Part shown: piece after piece, positions 19,401 to 28,474 of the stretch
Layout: every line of letters begins with the position of its first letter
Position numbering within the stretch: the stretch's first letter is position 1
From: Halorubrum salipaludis
GTDB taxonomy: Archaea > Halobacteriota > Halobacteria > Halobacteriales > Haloferacaceae
Direction of reading: 5' to 3'
Assembly: GCF_002286985.1 (NCBI RefSeq)
Contig: NZ_NSKC01000004.1
Location: forward strand, 186,001-250,000
Length of the DNA: 64,000 nucleotides
Translations under genes and position numbers: made by a program
Notes under the pieces: model-generated
Database searches by the model: none
Told to the model about the DNA's origin: nothing
What the model saw: the letters and a program-made list of their open reading frames with translations, nothing else

Positions 19401-20207
19401 TCAGTACAGGTCGTCGAGGTCGGACTCGACGTGCGAGTGCTCCTCGGCCGGGAACTCGCCGCTCGCCACCGCCTCCTTGTACCGCTCGACCGCGTCGAGC
19501 ATCTCGCCGCGGACGTCGCCGAACTGCCGGGAGAAGGGCGGCGACCACTGGCCGAGCCCGACCGCGTCGTTGATCACGAGCACCTGCCCGTCGCAGTCGG
19601 GGCCGGCGCCGATGCCGATCGTCGGAATGTCGAGCGCCTCCGTCACCGCGCCCGCGAGGTTGGCGGGGACGTGCTCCAACACGAGCGCGAACGCGCCGGC
19701 CTCGGCGTGTGCTCCCGCCAGCTCGACGATCTCCTCGGCGGCGTCCTGATCGGTCCCCTGCCGGGCGTAGCCGCCGAGGCGGTTGACGTGCTGGGGGGTC
19801 AAGCCGAGGTGCGCCATCACCGGGATGCCGATGTCCGTCATTCGACGCGTCATCTCGACCGTGTGGGGGCCGCTCTCGATCTTCACCGCGTCGGCGTTCG
19901 CCTCCTTCAGGAGTTCGCCGGCGTTGCGCACCGACTCCGCCTCGTCGACGCCGAACGAGAGGAACGGCATGTCGGCGACGACCAGCGCGTCCTCGGTCGC
20001 GCGGGCGACCGCCGCGGTCCGGCTCTCGACCTCCGCCATCGTCACCGGGAGCGTCGAGTCGTACCCGAGGACCGCGTTGCCCATGCTGTCGCCGACGAGG
20101 ATGACGTCGATCCCCGCCTCGTCGACGACCGCCGCGGTCGGGGCGTCGTAGGCGGTCAGCATCGTGATCGGCTCGTCGCGGTCCCGGAGTCCCCGCGTCG
20201 TGGTCAT
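19401..20207 (-). CDS. panB: 3-methyl-2-oxobutanoate hydroxymethyltransferase
   Basis: A 268-aa cytoplasmic enzyme that transfers a hydroxymethyl group from methylene-THF (or the archaeal equivalent) to ketoisovalerate, the first step to pantoate and coenzyme A. Family signatures: TMLTAYDAPTAAVVDEAGID, VGDSMGNAVLGYDSTLPVTM with the metal-binding Asp, a VADMPFLSFG strand, AVKIESGPHTVE, PVMAHLGLTPQHVNRLGGY and IGIGAGPDCDGQVLVINDAVGL. The start at 20207 (MTTTRGLRDRDEPIT) is selected over the frame start at 20318 because a TTTTAAC box (about 20229-20238 on minus) lies 25-30 nt upstream. It is tail-to-tail with the kinase gene. No other pantothenate gene is in view. Confidence 0.95.
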   Translation of the reverse strand: MTTTRGLRDRDEPITMLTAYDAPTAAVVDEAGIDVILVGDSMGNAVLGYDSTLPVTMAEVESRTAAVARATEDALVVADMPFLSFGVDEAESVRNAGELLKEANADAVKIESGPHTVEMTRRMTDIGIPVMAHLGLTPQHVNRLGGYARQGTDQDAAEEIVELAGAHAEAGAFALVLEHVPANLAGAVTEALDIPTIGIGAGPDCDGQVLVINDAVGLGQWSPPFSRQFGDVRGEMLDAVERYKEAVASGEFPAEEHSHVESDLDDLY

Positions 20208-20383
20208 ACCTCGAACACGCCCGTGCGACCGGTTAAAATCGCCGGAATCCGGAAGATCGGAACCCGACGGATCGGCCCTTCCCCTTCGACGGATCGACCC
20301 TCCGCTCTCCCGGACCACCAGCTCCGTTCGCTCCGCCCGCGCGGACCGTCACCGATTTGCACGTCCGCCACCGACGACCGGTC

Positions 20384-20764
20384 GTGCAACCCGTCGAACG
20401 CGCCGAGTACGAGGGGATCGACTACGGCTGGGTGATGCAGACGACGTTCGTCGTCACCATTCTGGTGGGCGCGCCGGTCGTCGCGGTCCTCTCCGCGTTC
20501 GTCACCCTCGACTCGTGGGGGGCCCGCGCGGCCTTCGCCGTCCGGGTCGGCGCCCCCATCTGGTTCGTCACCGCCGTCGCCGTCGCGGTGTACGCGCGGC
20601 GCACCGACGCGGGAGACGGGGGAGTGGAGAAATCGGGAGACGACAGCGGCGGTTCCGAGAGCGCCGACGCCGGAGACGACTACGACGATGCCGGCGAGAC
20701 CGACGACGACCCCGAGGCTGTCAAGTCGGAAGACGCCGACGAGATCGGTCCGCGGGACGCCTGA
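20384..20764 (+). CDS. Small two-helix membrane protein with acidic tail
   Basis: This 126-aa protein starts QPVERAEYEGIDYGWVMQTT after a GTG at 20384, then has two transmembrane helices (TFVVTILVGAPVVAVLSAFV and VGAPIWFVTAVAVAVYA) and a Ser/Asp/Glu-rich cytoplasmic tail of about 55 residues. It resembles a short conserved haloarchaeal membrane family of unknown function, but I cannot give a family name with confidence. The reading frame continues upstream to an ATG at 20357, which is less likely because those extra residues are basic and unlike the rest. It lies between panB (divergent) and the HAD phosphatase (convergent). Confidence 0.65.
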   Translation: MQPVERAEYEGIDYGWVMQTTFVVTILVGAPVVAVLSAFVTLDSWGARAAFAVRVGAPIWFVTAVAVAVYARRTDAGDGGVEKSGDDSGGSESADAGDDYDDAGETDDDPEAVKSEDADEIGPRDA

Positions 20765-20782
20765 GCGCTCGGTCCTCCCTCT

Positions 20783-21442
20783 TTACTGGTCGAGCAGGTC
20801 CGCGGCCCACGCGAAGGGGACGCCCGCGCGCTCCGCCGCCACGGCGTCGCGCCGCGAGTCGCCGACGAACAGCGCGCGCGCCGGCTCGGCGCCGAGCCGC
20901 TCGACCGCCGCGAGCACCGACTCCGGAGCCGGTTTGTACGTCTCGACCGTGTCCCGCCCGACGATCGCGTCCGGGTCGAGCGCGTCCCCGAGCCCGTGGG
21001 TCTCCACGGCGACCCGGCAGGCCTCCTCGCAGTTGAGCGAGCAGACGCCCGCGGGCGGCCCGGCGTTCCCGCCGTCGAGGGCCTCGATCAGTCGCCCGCC
21101 GAGCGGGAGCAGCGCCGAGTCGCGCGCGCCGGCCCGCTCGTGGGCCGCGATGGCCTCCTCGACCTCGTCGCGGATCCCGTAGTCGTCGGCGGCCCCGAGC
21201 AGGCCCCACAGCTCCTCCGTCGGCGGTATCATCGCGTTCGCGGCGTACACGTCGAGGACCGACTCCGCGACCGCGGCCCAGTCGACCGCGAGCTCGACGA
21301 GCGTCCCGTCGAGGTCGTAGACGACGGCGTCGTACGCGGCGAGGTCGACGGGTCGGTCGACGCTCGGGACGGGGCCGCCGTCGGCCGCGGCGGATCGGCG
21401 GCGGTCGTCGGCGACACCGGATCGCCCGTCTCCGCCCGTCAC
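20783..21442 (-). CDS. HAD-superfamily phosphatase
   Basis: A 219-aa hydrolase with HAD motif I YDLDGTLVEL (nucleophile Asp), a helical cap region (residues about 60-130), motif III in TYKPAPESVLAAV and motif IV FVGDSRRDAVAA, followed by AGVPFAWA. This is a phosphoglycolate-phosphatase-like member; substrate unknown. An unusual feature is the ~35-residue flexible leader before motif I. The start is a GTG at 21442, because GTGA overlaps the stop of the acyl-CoA dehydrogenase gene by four bases (21439-21442), so translation is coupled. The frame runs further upstream inside the dehydrogenase gene, which is not credible coding. It is convergent with the small membrane protein. Confidence 0.85.
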   Translation of the reverse strand: MTGGDGRSGVADDRRRSAAADGGPVPSVDRPVDLAAYDAVVYDLDGTLVELAVDWAAVAESVLDVYAANAMIPPTEELWGLLGAADDYGIRDEVEEAIAAHERAGARDSALLPLGGRLIEALDGGNAGPPAGVCSLNCEEACRVAVETHGLGDALDPDAIVGRDTVETYKPAPESVLAAVERLGAEPARALFVGDSRRDAVAAERAGVPFAWAADLLDQ

Positions 21443-22599
21443 TCGCCCAACACCCCCCGCGCGATGATCGTCTTCTGGATCTCCGTCGTCCCCTCGTAGA
21501 TCTCCGTGATCTTCGCGTCGCGGTAGAACCGCTCCACGTCGAACTCGGTCGTGTAGCCGTACCCGCCGTGGATCTGGACGGCCTCGTTGGTCACCGACAT
21601 CGCGGTCTCGCTGGCGCGGTACTTCGCCTGCGAGGCCGCGACGCGGTTGTCCTCGCCGGCCTCCGCCTGCCGGCACGCCTCGCGGACCAGCAGGCGGGCC
21701 GCCGAGATGTCGGTCGCCATCTCCGCGAACTTGTGGCGGATCGTCTGGATGTCGTCGATCGGGCCGCCGAACTGCTCGCGCTCCGCGGCGTACGCCTTCG
21801 CCTCGTCGAAGGCCGCCTGCGCCAGCCCGACCGCCTGCGACGCGATCCCGATCCGACCGCCAGTGAGCGTGCGGAAGGCGGCCGAGAGCCCCTTCCCCTC
21901 CTCCGTGAGCCGGTTTTCCGCCGGGATCCGGCAGTCGTCGAAGCTGATGCCGGTCGTGTCCGAGGCGCGGAGCCCGAGCTTCTCCTCCTTCTTCCCGACC
22001 TCGAACCCCTCGGTATCGGCAGGGACGAGGAACTGGGTGATCGATCGCTCATCATCGCTGTCAGTCTTCGCGAAGACGATCGCCACGCCCCCGCGCTTCC
22101 CGTTCGTGATCCACTGCTTCTCGCCGTTCAGGACGTACTCGTCCGTCTCCGGGTCGTACTCGGCGGTGGTCGACATCTCCGCCGGGTTCGAGCCGGCGTG
22201 CGGCTCGGAGAGACAGAACATCCCCACGGGCCGGCCCGACTCCGCCATCTCCGGGAGCCAGCGCTCCCGCTGGGCCTCCGTGCCGAACTCGGCGATACAC
22301 GAGGTGGCGAGACAGTGGACGGAGAGGGCCGTCGCCACCGCGAGGTGGCCGTACGCGAGCTCCTCGTTGACGATCGCGTAGGTCGTCTCGTCGGCGCCGA
22401 AGCCGCCGTACTCCTCGGGGACCGTCAGCCCGGTCAGGCCGAGTTCGGCGAGCCCGTCCCACACGTCCTCCGGGAACGACTCGGCCTCGTCGGCCTCGCC
22501 GGCCCCCGGTCGGACCTCCTCGGCCGCGAACTCTCGGACGAGGTCGCGGATCGCCTCCTGTTCGTCGGTGAGCGACGAGCCGACGCGTGCGCCAGTCAT
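21439..22599 (-). CDS. Acyl-CoA dehydrogenase
   Basis: A 386-aa FAD flavoenzyme that oxidises acyl-CoA to enoyl-CoA. It contains GMFCLSEPHAGSNPAEM (first ACADH signature), VLNGEKQWITNGKRGG, QFGGPIDDIQTIRHKFAEMA and the C-terminal QIHGGYGYTTEFDVERFYRD. The catalytic base is the Glu of YEGTTE (about residue 369), intact. Fatty-acid or branched-chain acid oxidation is likely; the chain-length preference is not readable. The start at 22599 precedes the family's N-terminal helix (LTDEQEAIRDLVREFAAEEV) by about ten residues. Its TGA overlaps the GTG of the HAD phosphatase gene, indicating one operon. Confidence 0.95.
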   Translation of the reverse strand: MTGARVGSSLTDEQEAIRDLVREFAAEEVRPGAGEADEAESFPEDVWDGLAELGLTGLTVPEEYGGFGADETTYAIVNEELAYGHLAVATALSVHCLATSCIAEFGTEAQRERWLPEMAESGRPVGMFCLSEPHAGSNPAEMSTTAEYDPETDEYVLNGEKQWITNGKRGGVAIVFAKTDSDDERSITQFLVPADTEGFEVGKKEEKLGLRASDTTGISFDDCRIPAENRLTEEGKGLSAAFRTLTGGRIGIASQAVGLAQAAFDEAKAYAAEREQFGGPIDDIQTIRHKFAEMATDISAARLLVREACRQAEAGEDNRVAASQAKYRASETAMSVTNEAVQIHGGYGYTTEFDVERFYRDAKITEIYEGTTEIQKTIIARGVLGE

Positions 22600-22686
22600 A
22601 CCGTTCGGTTCGATCTCACGCTCAAAAAGGTGGGCGATCGGGGGGTCGTGTCGCTCGCGCGCCGCGGCCTCCTCGCGTGCCGCCCG

Positions 22687-23688
22687 CTACTCCCATAACG
22701 GGTACAGTTCGTCGCGCGGCGCCTCGTCGATCCGGTCGCCGTCGAGGAGGACGGTCCCGGCGCCGGGGTCGGAACCGCTTCCGTCGTCCCCTGCCGCCCG
22801 CACCTCCCCAATCTCGCCGACCGCGATCCCGACGGCCGCCAGCGCGTCGGTCGCCTCGGCGACGCGCTCGGGAGGCACCGCCGCGAGCAGCGCGCCGGAG
22901 CCGAACGTCGCCAGCGGGTCGACCCCGAGGGCGTCACAGCAGGCCTCCGTTTCGGGTCGAACCGGGACCCGGTCGCGCTCGACGGACACGACCGTCCCGC
23001 TGGCCGACGCCGTCTCGGCCAGCGCGGTCAGCAGGCCGCCCTCGGTGGGGTCGTGCATCGCGCTCGCGGCGTCGCGGACGGCCGCGGCGTCCGGGACGAC
23101 GCTCACCTCGTCGAGGAACCCAGCGGCTGCGTCGAGGGTCGCCTCGGGAACGCCGGCCTCGGCGCACGCCTCCCGGAAGTCGGTCGCGAGGATCGCCGTC
23201 GCCTCGATCCCGGCGCCCTTCGTGAGCAGGAGCCGGTCGCCCGGCTCGGCCCCGCCGCTCGACACGAACCGGTCCGTGGTGCCGAGCGCGGTCATCGAGC
23301 AGAGCGGACGCTCCAGCGACGGCAGCACCTCGGTGTGGCCGCCGACGATCGCGACGCCCAGCTCCCGGGCGGTCGCGTCGACCTGATCCGTGACGGTCCG
23401 CCGGCGATCCGGGTCGTCGTCGGGGAGGAAGAGCGTGTGGGTGAGCCACCGCGGGTCCGCGCCGCTCGCGGCCACGTCGTTGCAGGCGACGTGGACCGCC
23501 AGCTCGCCGACCGCGTCCGCCGCGAGCGACAGCGGGTCCGCGGCGACGACGAGGGTGGAGTCGGCGCCGTCGAGGTCGATCGCGGCCGCGTCCTCGCCGT
23601 AGGCGGGGCCCGCGTCGACCGCGGCGTCGTCGGCGCCGGTCGCCGCGAGCACCTCGGCGAGCGCCTCGGGCCCGAGCTTGCCGGTCAT
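22687..23688 (-). CDS. AIR-synthase-related (PurM/HypE-like) protein
   Basis: A 333-aa protein of the PurM-like ATP-binding superfamily. The N-terminal AIRS domain has PAYGEDAAAIDLDG, the AADPLSLA segment and AVHVACNDVAASGADPRWLT. The linker and second domain carry IVGGHTEVLPSLERPLCSMTALG, LLLTKGAGIEATAIL and HDPTEGGLLTALAE (glycine-rich phosphate loop). This is the arrangement of HypE and related enzymes, but the HypE C-terminal Cys is absent (the sequence ends YPLWE), so hydrogenase maturation is unlikely and the real substrate is unknown. The start at 23688 overlaps the TGA of the AlaX-like gene by four bases (ATGA), so the two are coupled. Confidence 0.85.
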   Translation of the reverse strand: MTGKLGPEALAEVLAATGADDAAVDAGPAYGEDAAAIDLDGADSTLVVAADPLSLAADAVGELAVHVACNDVAASGADPRWLTHTLFLPDDDPDRRRTVTDQVDATARELGVAIVGGHTEVLPSLERPLCSMTALGTTDRFVSSGGAEPGDRLLLTKGAGIEATAILATDFREACAEAGVPEATLDAAAGFLDEVSVVPDAAAVRDAASAMHDPTEGGLLTALAETASASGTVVSVERDRVPVRPETEACCDALGVDPLATFGSGALLAAVPPERVAEATDALAAVGIAVGEIGEVRAAGDDGSGSDPGAGTVLLDGDRIDEAPRDELYPLWE

Positions 23689-24977
23689 CGGTCGCGGAGC
23701 CACGCGACAACGGCCTCGGGGTCGGCGTCGAGCCCGCCGCCCTGCGCGAAGGTCGGACCGCCGCCGCCCCCGCCGCCGAACTCGTCGGTGACGGCAGCCA
23801 CGACATCGCCGGCGTCGGGGGAGCCGTCGTCGTCTTCCTCGCCGATCGCCTCGTCCGCGACCGCGACGACCACGAACGGCGCGTCGCCGGTCCCGACCGC
23901 GGCGATCGCGTCCGGCGAGCCATCGGCGGCGAGGACGCGCTGGGCCGGCTCGCGCAGGTCGTTCGGGTCGGCGTCGTCGACGGTTCCGACCGCCCACGTC
24001 GCGCCGTCCGCGTCGGCCTCGCCCGTCGGGAACTCCCGCAGGCGCGCGGCGAGCAGGTCGGCGGTGGCGGCCTGCAGGTCGGCCTCCAGCCGGTCGGCGC
24101 GCTCGCGGAGCCGGTCGACCGCGTCCGGGAGCTCGCCGACCCGCGCGTCGAGGGCGGTCGCCGCGTCGAGCGCGGCGGCGTGGACCGCGGCCTCGTGGTC
24201 GATCGCGGTCGGTCCCACCGCGAACTCCACGCGCGTCACGCCCTCGCCGGGGTTCGACCGGTCGAGCACGGAGACGGGGCCGATCTCGCTCGTGTTCCGG
24301 ACGTGGGTCCCGCCGCAGGCGGCCACGTCCCACGTCGGCGCGGCCGAACCGTCCGAGCCGTCACCGTCGCGCTCCCCGCCGCGCTCGCCGACCGTCACGA
24401 CGCGAACGGCCTCGCTCCCGCTCATCGCGCCCTCCTCGGTCTTCGTGTTGAACGCGATCCCGTCGAGCGCGCGGGCCTCGTCCTCGGGCAGCGTCTCCCA
24501 CGACACCGGCAGCGAGTCCCAGACGGCGCGGTTGGCGAGCCGCTCCAACTCGACGAGGTCCCCGTCGTCGAGGGGCTCCGCGGTCGTCAGGTCGACGCGC
24601 ACCTTCGTCTCCGAGATGTCGAAGCCGGCGTAGCCGAGCTCCTCGCAGGTCCGGCGCGCCGCGCCGTAGAGCACGTGCGAGGCGGTGTGTGCGCGCGCGC
24701 AGTAGGTCCGGAACGCGTCGTCGACGACCGCCGAGACGGTCTCGCCGGCCTCGGGGAGCGCCTCGGCGTCCGCGTCGAGGACGTGGACCACGTCGCCGTC
24801 GCGCTCGACCACGTCCGCGACGAGAATCCCGTCGATCGTCCCCCGGTCCGCCGGCTGGCCACCCGACTCGGCGTAGAAGTACGTCTCGCTCAGCACGACC
24901 TCCCGGCCGTCGACCGATTCGACCGTCGCCTCGAACTCCCGGACGTCGGGCTCCGCCGGCGCGCGTGACGCAGTCAT
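23685..24977 (-). CDS. AlaX-like alanyl-tRNA editing protein with DHHA1 domain
   Basis: This 430-aa protein resembles the editing half of alanyl-tRNA synthetase and likely hydrolyses mischarged Ser- or Gly-tRNA-Ala in trans. The N-terminal beta barrel includes VVLSETYFYAESGGQPADRG. Zinc ligands are His97 and His101 in AHTASHVLYGA plus Cys and His of ACGGTHVRNTSEIG (about 220-224). A coiled-coil-like helix precedes the C-terminal DHHA1 domain ending in a Gly-rich FGGGGGGGPTFAQGGG. Its length fits the long AlaX class. The ATG at 24977 is supported by a CTATTTATC box (about 25001-25008 on minus). It overlaps the AIR-synthase-like gene by four bases. No alanyl synthetase catalytic domain is present. 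Confidence 0.9.
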   Translation of the reverse strand: MTASRAPAEPDVREFEATVESVDGREVVLSETYFYAESGGQPADRGTIDGILVADVVERDGDVVHVLDADAEALPEAGETVSAVVDDAFRTYCARAHTASHVLYGAARRTCEELGYAGFDISETKVRVDLTTAEPLDDGDLVELERLANRAVWDSLPVSWETLPEDEARALDGIAFNTKTEEGAMSGSEAVRVVTVGERGGERDGDGSDGSAAPTWDVAACGGTHVRNTSEIGPVSVLDRSNPGEGVTRVEFAVGPTAIDHEAAVHAAALDAATALDARVGELPDAVDRLRERADRLEADLQAATADLLAARLREFPTGEADADGATWAVGTVDDADPNDLREPAQRVLAADGSPDAIAAVGTGDAPFVVVAVADEAIGEEDDDGSPDAGDVVAAVTDEFGGGGGGGPTFAQGGGLDADPEAVVAWLRDR

Positions 24978-25058
24978 TGACGGTGCGTGGAGGCGGTCGG
25001 ATAAATAGGTGGGCGCCTCGTCGCCCCGACGGACCCGACCCCCGGACCGGCGCGCCGG

Positions 25059-26795
25059 TCAGATCGAGAGGATCGCGTTGACCAGCGTCCGCGTCGCGAC
25101 CGCGGTCGCCGCGCCGAGCCACGTCAGCAGGACGAAGTGAATGTAGCCGTTCGCGGGGTTGCCGCCGTCGATCCGGCGGATCATCTGCGAGGAGAGGGCC
25201 GCGTTGAACAGCACGACCGTGAGCAGCAGGTACTCGATCAGCGGGATGTCGTACGCCCCGGGGTAGACGATCTGCCCGATGTCCATCTGGTCGAGCTGGA
25301 AGTCGGACGTGAGCTCGGCGAGGATGGCGACGATCTCCAGCCCGATGAAGAAGGCGAACGTCGCCGCCGCCGTGATCCCGTACAGCAGGCCGATGAAGGT
25401 CATCGCCGCCTGCCGCCGCTGCTCGCGGAGCTGGTTGACGGCGTTCATGTTCTTCGAGATCAGCTCGCCGAGCATCTTCGGGTCCCCGCCCATCTGCCGG
25501 CCGACGAGGTACATCTCCGAGAACTTCTGGATGAGGTACGACCGCGTGTCGTAGGTGAACGCCTTCCACGCCCCCTCGGTGCTGATCCGCATGTTGAGCC
25601 GGCGGTAGAGCCGCTCTATCGACGGCGAGAGGTCCCCGAAGTTCTTGTCGCGCAGCGTGGTCAACACGTCGGTGGTCGTCGACTGCTTGGCGCTCTCGGT
25701 CGCGCCGAGCGCCCGGATGAACGAGGGGAACTCCCCGTCGCGGGCCGTGATCGCCTGCTCCTCCTGCCGCAGGATCACGCCGGTGATGAAGAGCGGCGAG
25801 ATGGGCACCGCGAGGTACAGCGGGAGCCGCACGTCGTCCATGAAAAAGAGGAGCCCGGGGAGCCCCGGGCCGTACCCGAACATCCCGGCGGCCGTGATCC
25901 CGATGATGAGGAAGGAGAGGCCGCCCCCGATTCCGAGGGACGCCCACAGCTTCAGGTCGCCGGGGGCGCGCTCGTCCGGGTGGAACCAGATCGGGTCGTA
26001 CGGGGAGGTCGCCCGGATCATCGCGTAGAAGCCGAGCTGGACGAAGACGAAGAGGACGATGACCGCCGCCACGGTCGCGGTCGGGTCGTTCCCGGTCAGG
26101 ATGGGGAGGACGATCGCGAAGACCAGCGCGAACGTCATCGAGAGGATCATCGACATGTACAGGTCCTTCATCACCTCCAGGTTCGACAGTGAGGACTCGT
26201 ACACCGTCTCGTACTTCGCGAGCATGACGTCCTGCTCCGAGACGAGGAACTCCTCCAGCGACTGACCCGCGCCCATCGTGTAGCCGAGCCGGTCGAAGAA
26301 GTCGGCCATCGCGTCCGAGGGGACCTCCTCGGCCCGCCGGCGACACGCGTCGTCGAGGCTCTGGTTCCAGGTGTCGACGAGGTGGACGACCCGGTTTATC
26401 TCCTCGGCGGCGACGCCGTACTCCTCCTCTTTCGCCAGCGTCCGGAACACCTCCATGCGGTCGATGTTCGTCGTCGACAGCACGGTCATGTGCGTCATCA
26501 CGAGGTGCAGCTGGTTGTCGATCTTGGTCTCCAGACTGGAGAGGTAGATCTTCGGGTAGATCACCGCCGCGACTAACACGAGCCCGCCGAACATCGGGAC
26601 GGGGACCCGCGCGGCGAACGGGAGCGGGAGGACGAACAGCCCGACGACGCTCGCGAGGAAGACGAGGACAGCCGGGATCAACACGAGCCCGACGTACTTG
26701 CGCTTCGAGATGTCGAGCTTCTCGTACGACTCCAGCACGTCCGAGGTCAGCTGCGCGGCCGTCGCGAGCCCGTTTCCGACCTCCTTCACCGCCAT
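25059..26795 (-). CDS. arlJ: Archaellum membrane platform protein ArlJ (FlaJ)
   Basis: A 578-aa polytopic membrane protein, the TadC/GspF-related platform of the archaellum motor on which the ArlI ATPase acts. Hydrophobic helices appear at about residues 35-60 and 65-80, a second pair at about 215-260, further ones at about 295-345, and three at the C-terminus. The large cytoplasmic loops carry the conserved GYTMGAGQSLEEFL and RQMGGDPKMLGELISKN regions. The C-terminus ends in FVLLTWLGAATAVATRTLVNAI. It follows arlI by two bases and is the last gene of the minus-strand arl operon. A homologous type IV pilus protein (PilC) is the main alternative, but the neighbouring arlCE-F-G-H set makes ArlJ firm. 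Confidence 0.95.
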   Translation of the reverse strand: MAVKEVGNGLATAAQLTSDVLESYEKLDISKRKYVGLVLIPAVLVFLASVVGLFVLPLPFAARVPVPMFGGLVLVAAVIYPKIYLSSLETKIDNQLHLVMTHMTVLSTTNIDRMEVFRTLAKEEEYGVAAEEINRVVHLVDTWNQSLDDACRRRAEEVPSDAMADFFDRLGYTMGAGQSLEEFLVSEQDVMLAKYETVYESSLSNLEVMKDLYMSMILSMTFALVFAIVLPILTGNDPTATVAAVIVLFVFVQLGFYAMIRATSPYDPIWFHPDERAPGDLKLWASLGIGGGLSFLIIGITAAGMFGYGPGLPGLLFFMDDVRLPLYLAVPISPLFITGVILRQEEQAITARDGEFPSFIRALGATESAKQSTTTDVLTTLRDKNFGDLSPSIERLYRRLNMRISTEGAWKAFTYDTRSYLIQKFSEMYLVGRQMGGDPKMLGELISKNMNAVNQLREQRRQAAMTFIGLLYGITAAATFAFFIGLEIVAILAELTSDFQLDQMDIGQIVYPGAYDIPLIEYLLLTVVLFNAALSSQMIRRIDGGNPANGYIHFVLLTWLGAATAVATRTLVNAILSI

Positions 26796-26797
26796 GG

Positions 26798-28471
26798 CTA
26801 TCTGACGTTCCGGTGCATGTCGAAGGGGAGCCCCTCGACGCCGTCGCGCTGGAAGGAGTTGATCGCGTCGTTCACCTCGTGGTAGCCCAGGATGTCCTCC
26901 TGGATCATCCGCTCGATCAGCTCGGCGCGGAACTCCAGGTCGTCGTAGATGTCACGGGTGTCGGCGTACCCCAGCAGCGTCGCGATCTGCTCTTCGAGCA
27001 CGTAGGAGTTGTTCATCCCCTGGAAGACGATCTCGTCTTCGACGGGGTCCCAGCTGAACACCTCGCGGGTGACGACCCCCTCCATCTCCTTGGAGTACCC
27101 CTCGATCTCCTGGACGCTCGTCACCCGACGGAGGACCTTATCGCCCTGCTTCACCCGGTTCTGGAACAGCGCCACGTCGGCGTTGTCCATGAACGTCTCC
27201 GGGACGTTGATCGGCTCGGAGGTGAACCGCTGGATCATCGAGACGATGTCCGAGGCGTGGAACGTCAGCATGACCGGGTGGCCCGTCTGGGCCGCCTGGA
27301 ACGCCATGCGCCCCTCGGCGCCACGGACCTCCCCCACGATGATGTAGTCGGGGCGCGACCGCAGCGCGGCGGCGACCAGGTCGAACATGTCCACGTCGGA
27401 GGAGCCCTCGCCGCCGCCCTCGCGGGTCAACAGCTGCTGCCAGGTGTTGTGCGGCGGGATGACCTCGGCGGTGTCCTCCGCGGTGTAGATCTTCGAGTCG
27501 TCCGGGATGTACGAGAGGATGGCGTTCAGCGTCGTCGTCTTCCCGGACGCCGTCTCCCCGACCACGAACACGGTCTGTTCGTTCTCCAGACAGAGCCAGA
27601 GGTACGCCGCGAGCTGCGGGGACAGCGTCCCCCAGTTGGTGATCTGGTTGATCGACAGCGGCACCTCCTCGCCCTGCCGGATCGTGAGCGAGGAGCCCTT
27701 CAGCGACACGTCGTCGGAGTAGATGATGTTGATACGCGACCCGTCGGGCAGCGTGGAGTCGACGATGGGGTCGGAGTCGGAGAGGGGGTCGCCGATCCGC
27801 TCGCCCATGTTGCGCAGCCAGTTGTCGAACTCCTGGGGCGTCCCGAAGTCGACGGTCGTCTCGAGCATCCCGTAGGTGCCGTGGTCGACGTGGCACTCCT
27901 TGGGGCCGATGACGTGAATGTCCTCGTTGGCCGGGTCGCGCATCACCGGCTCCAGCGGTCCGAGCCCGACGATGTCGCGGTTGAGCCGGTACCGGATGTT
28001 CTCGTAGGTCTCCTCGGTGACCGACAGCTTCCCCATGTTGAGCACCTTCGAGAGGCTGCCGCGGAACCCCTGGTTCTGCTCGTCGATGTGGGTGACCTCC
28101 TCTAACAGCTCCTCGATGAGGTCGTCGTACTCGGCCTCCGAGTCGGGGGCGCTGTGCTGGCCGCTCACCGTGAGGAGCCGGCTCTTCACCTCGTTGAGGA
28201 CCTCCGCCTGCGGGCCGGAGACCTCCGGTTCGATGGCGTAGTACTTGGTGTCCTGCCCGAGGTCGCCGTAGATGTGGCTGTAGATCGGCCCGCCCACGGG
28301 ATAGATGACGTTGGGGCGGTTCGACTCGTACTCGTCTTTCGGCTCCTCGATAAACTGCGGGAACTCCCCGGTGATCTGTTTGAACTCCCGCAGGTGCTCG
28401 CGGAGGTGCGGGCGCCGCATCGCGGCCTTCCGGAGCTCTTCCGACGGTTTCGCTGTGCCGTGTTCGGTCAT
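26798..28471 (-). CDS. arlI: Archaellum motor ATPase ArlI (FlaI)
   Basis: A 557-aa secretion-superfamily ATPase powering archaellum assembly and rotation. Walker A is GETASGKTTTLNAIL (about 302-316), followed by the Asp box (YTAEDTAEVIPPHNTW), Walker B (RPDYIIVGEVRGAEG) and the His box (QTGHPVMLTFHAS). The N-terminal half holds the GPIYSHIYGDLGQDTKYYAIEP region typical of FlaI. It lies two bases before arlJ and just after a 22-codon mini-ORF (28475-28543) whose TAG stop is one codon upstream of this ATG in the same frame. The start could therefore have been further upstream in an ancestor. Confidence 0.95.
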   Translation of the reverse strand: MTEHGTAKPSEELRKAAMRRPHLREHLREFKQITGEFPQFIEEPKDEYESNRPNVIYPVGGPIYSHIYGDLGQDTKYYAIEPEVSGPQAEVLNEVKSRLLTVSGQHSAPDSEAEYDDLIEELLEEVTHIDEQNQGFRGSLSKVLNMGKLSVTEETYENIRYRLNRDIVGLGPLEPVMRDPANEDIHVIGPKECHVDHGTYGMLETTVDFGTPQEFDNWLRNMGERIGDPLSDSDPIVDSTLPDGSRINIIYSDDVSLKGSSLTIRQGEEVPLSINQITNWGTLSPQLAAYLWLCLENEQTVFVVGETASGKTTTLNAILSYIPDDSKIYTAEDTAEVIPPHNTWQQLLTREGGGEGSSDVDMFDLVAAALRSRPDYIIVGEVRGAEGRMAFQAAQTGHPVMLTFHASDIVSMIQRFTSEPINVPETFMDNADVALFQNRVKQGDKVLRRVTSVQEIEGYSKEMEGVVTREVFSWDPVEDEIVFQGMNNSYVLEEQIATLLGYADTRDIYDDLEFRAELIERMIQEDILGYHEVNDAINSFQRDGVEGLPFDMHRNVR

Positions 28472-28474
28472 GGT

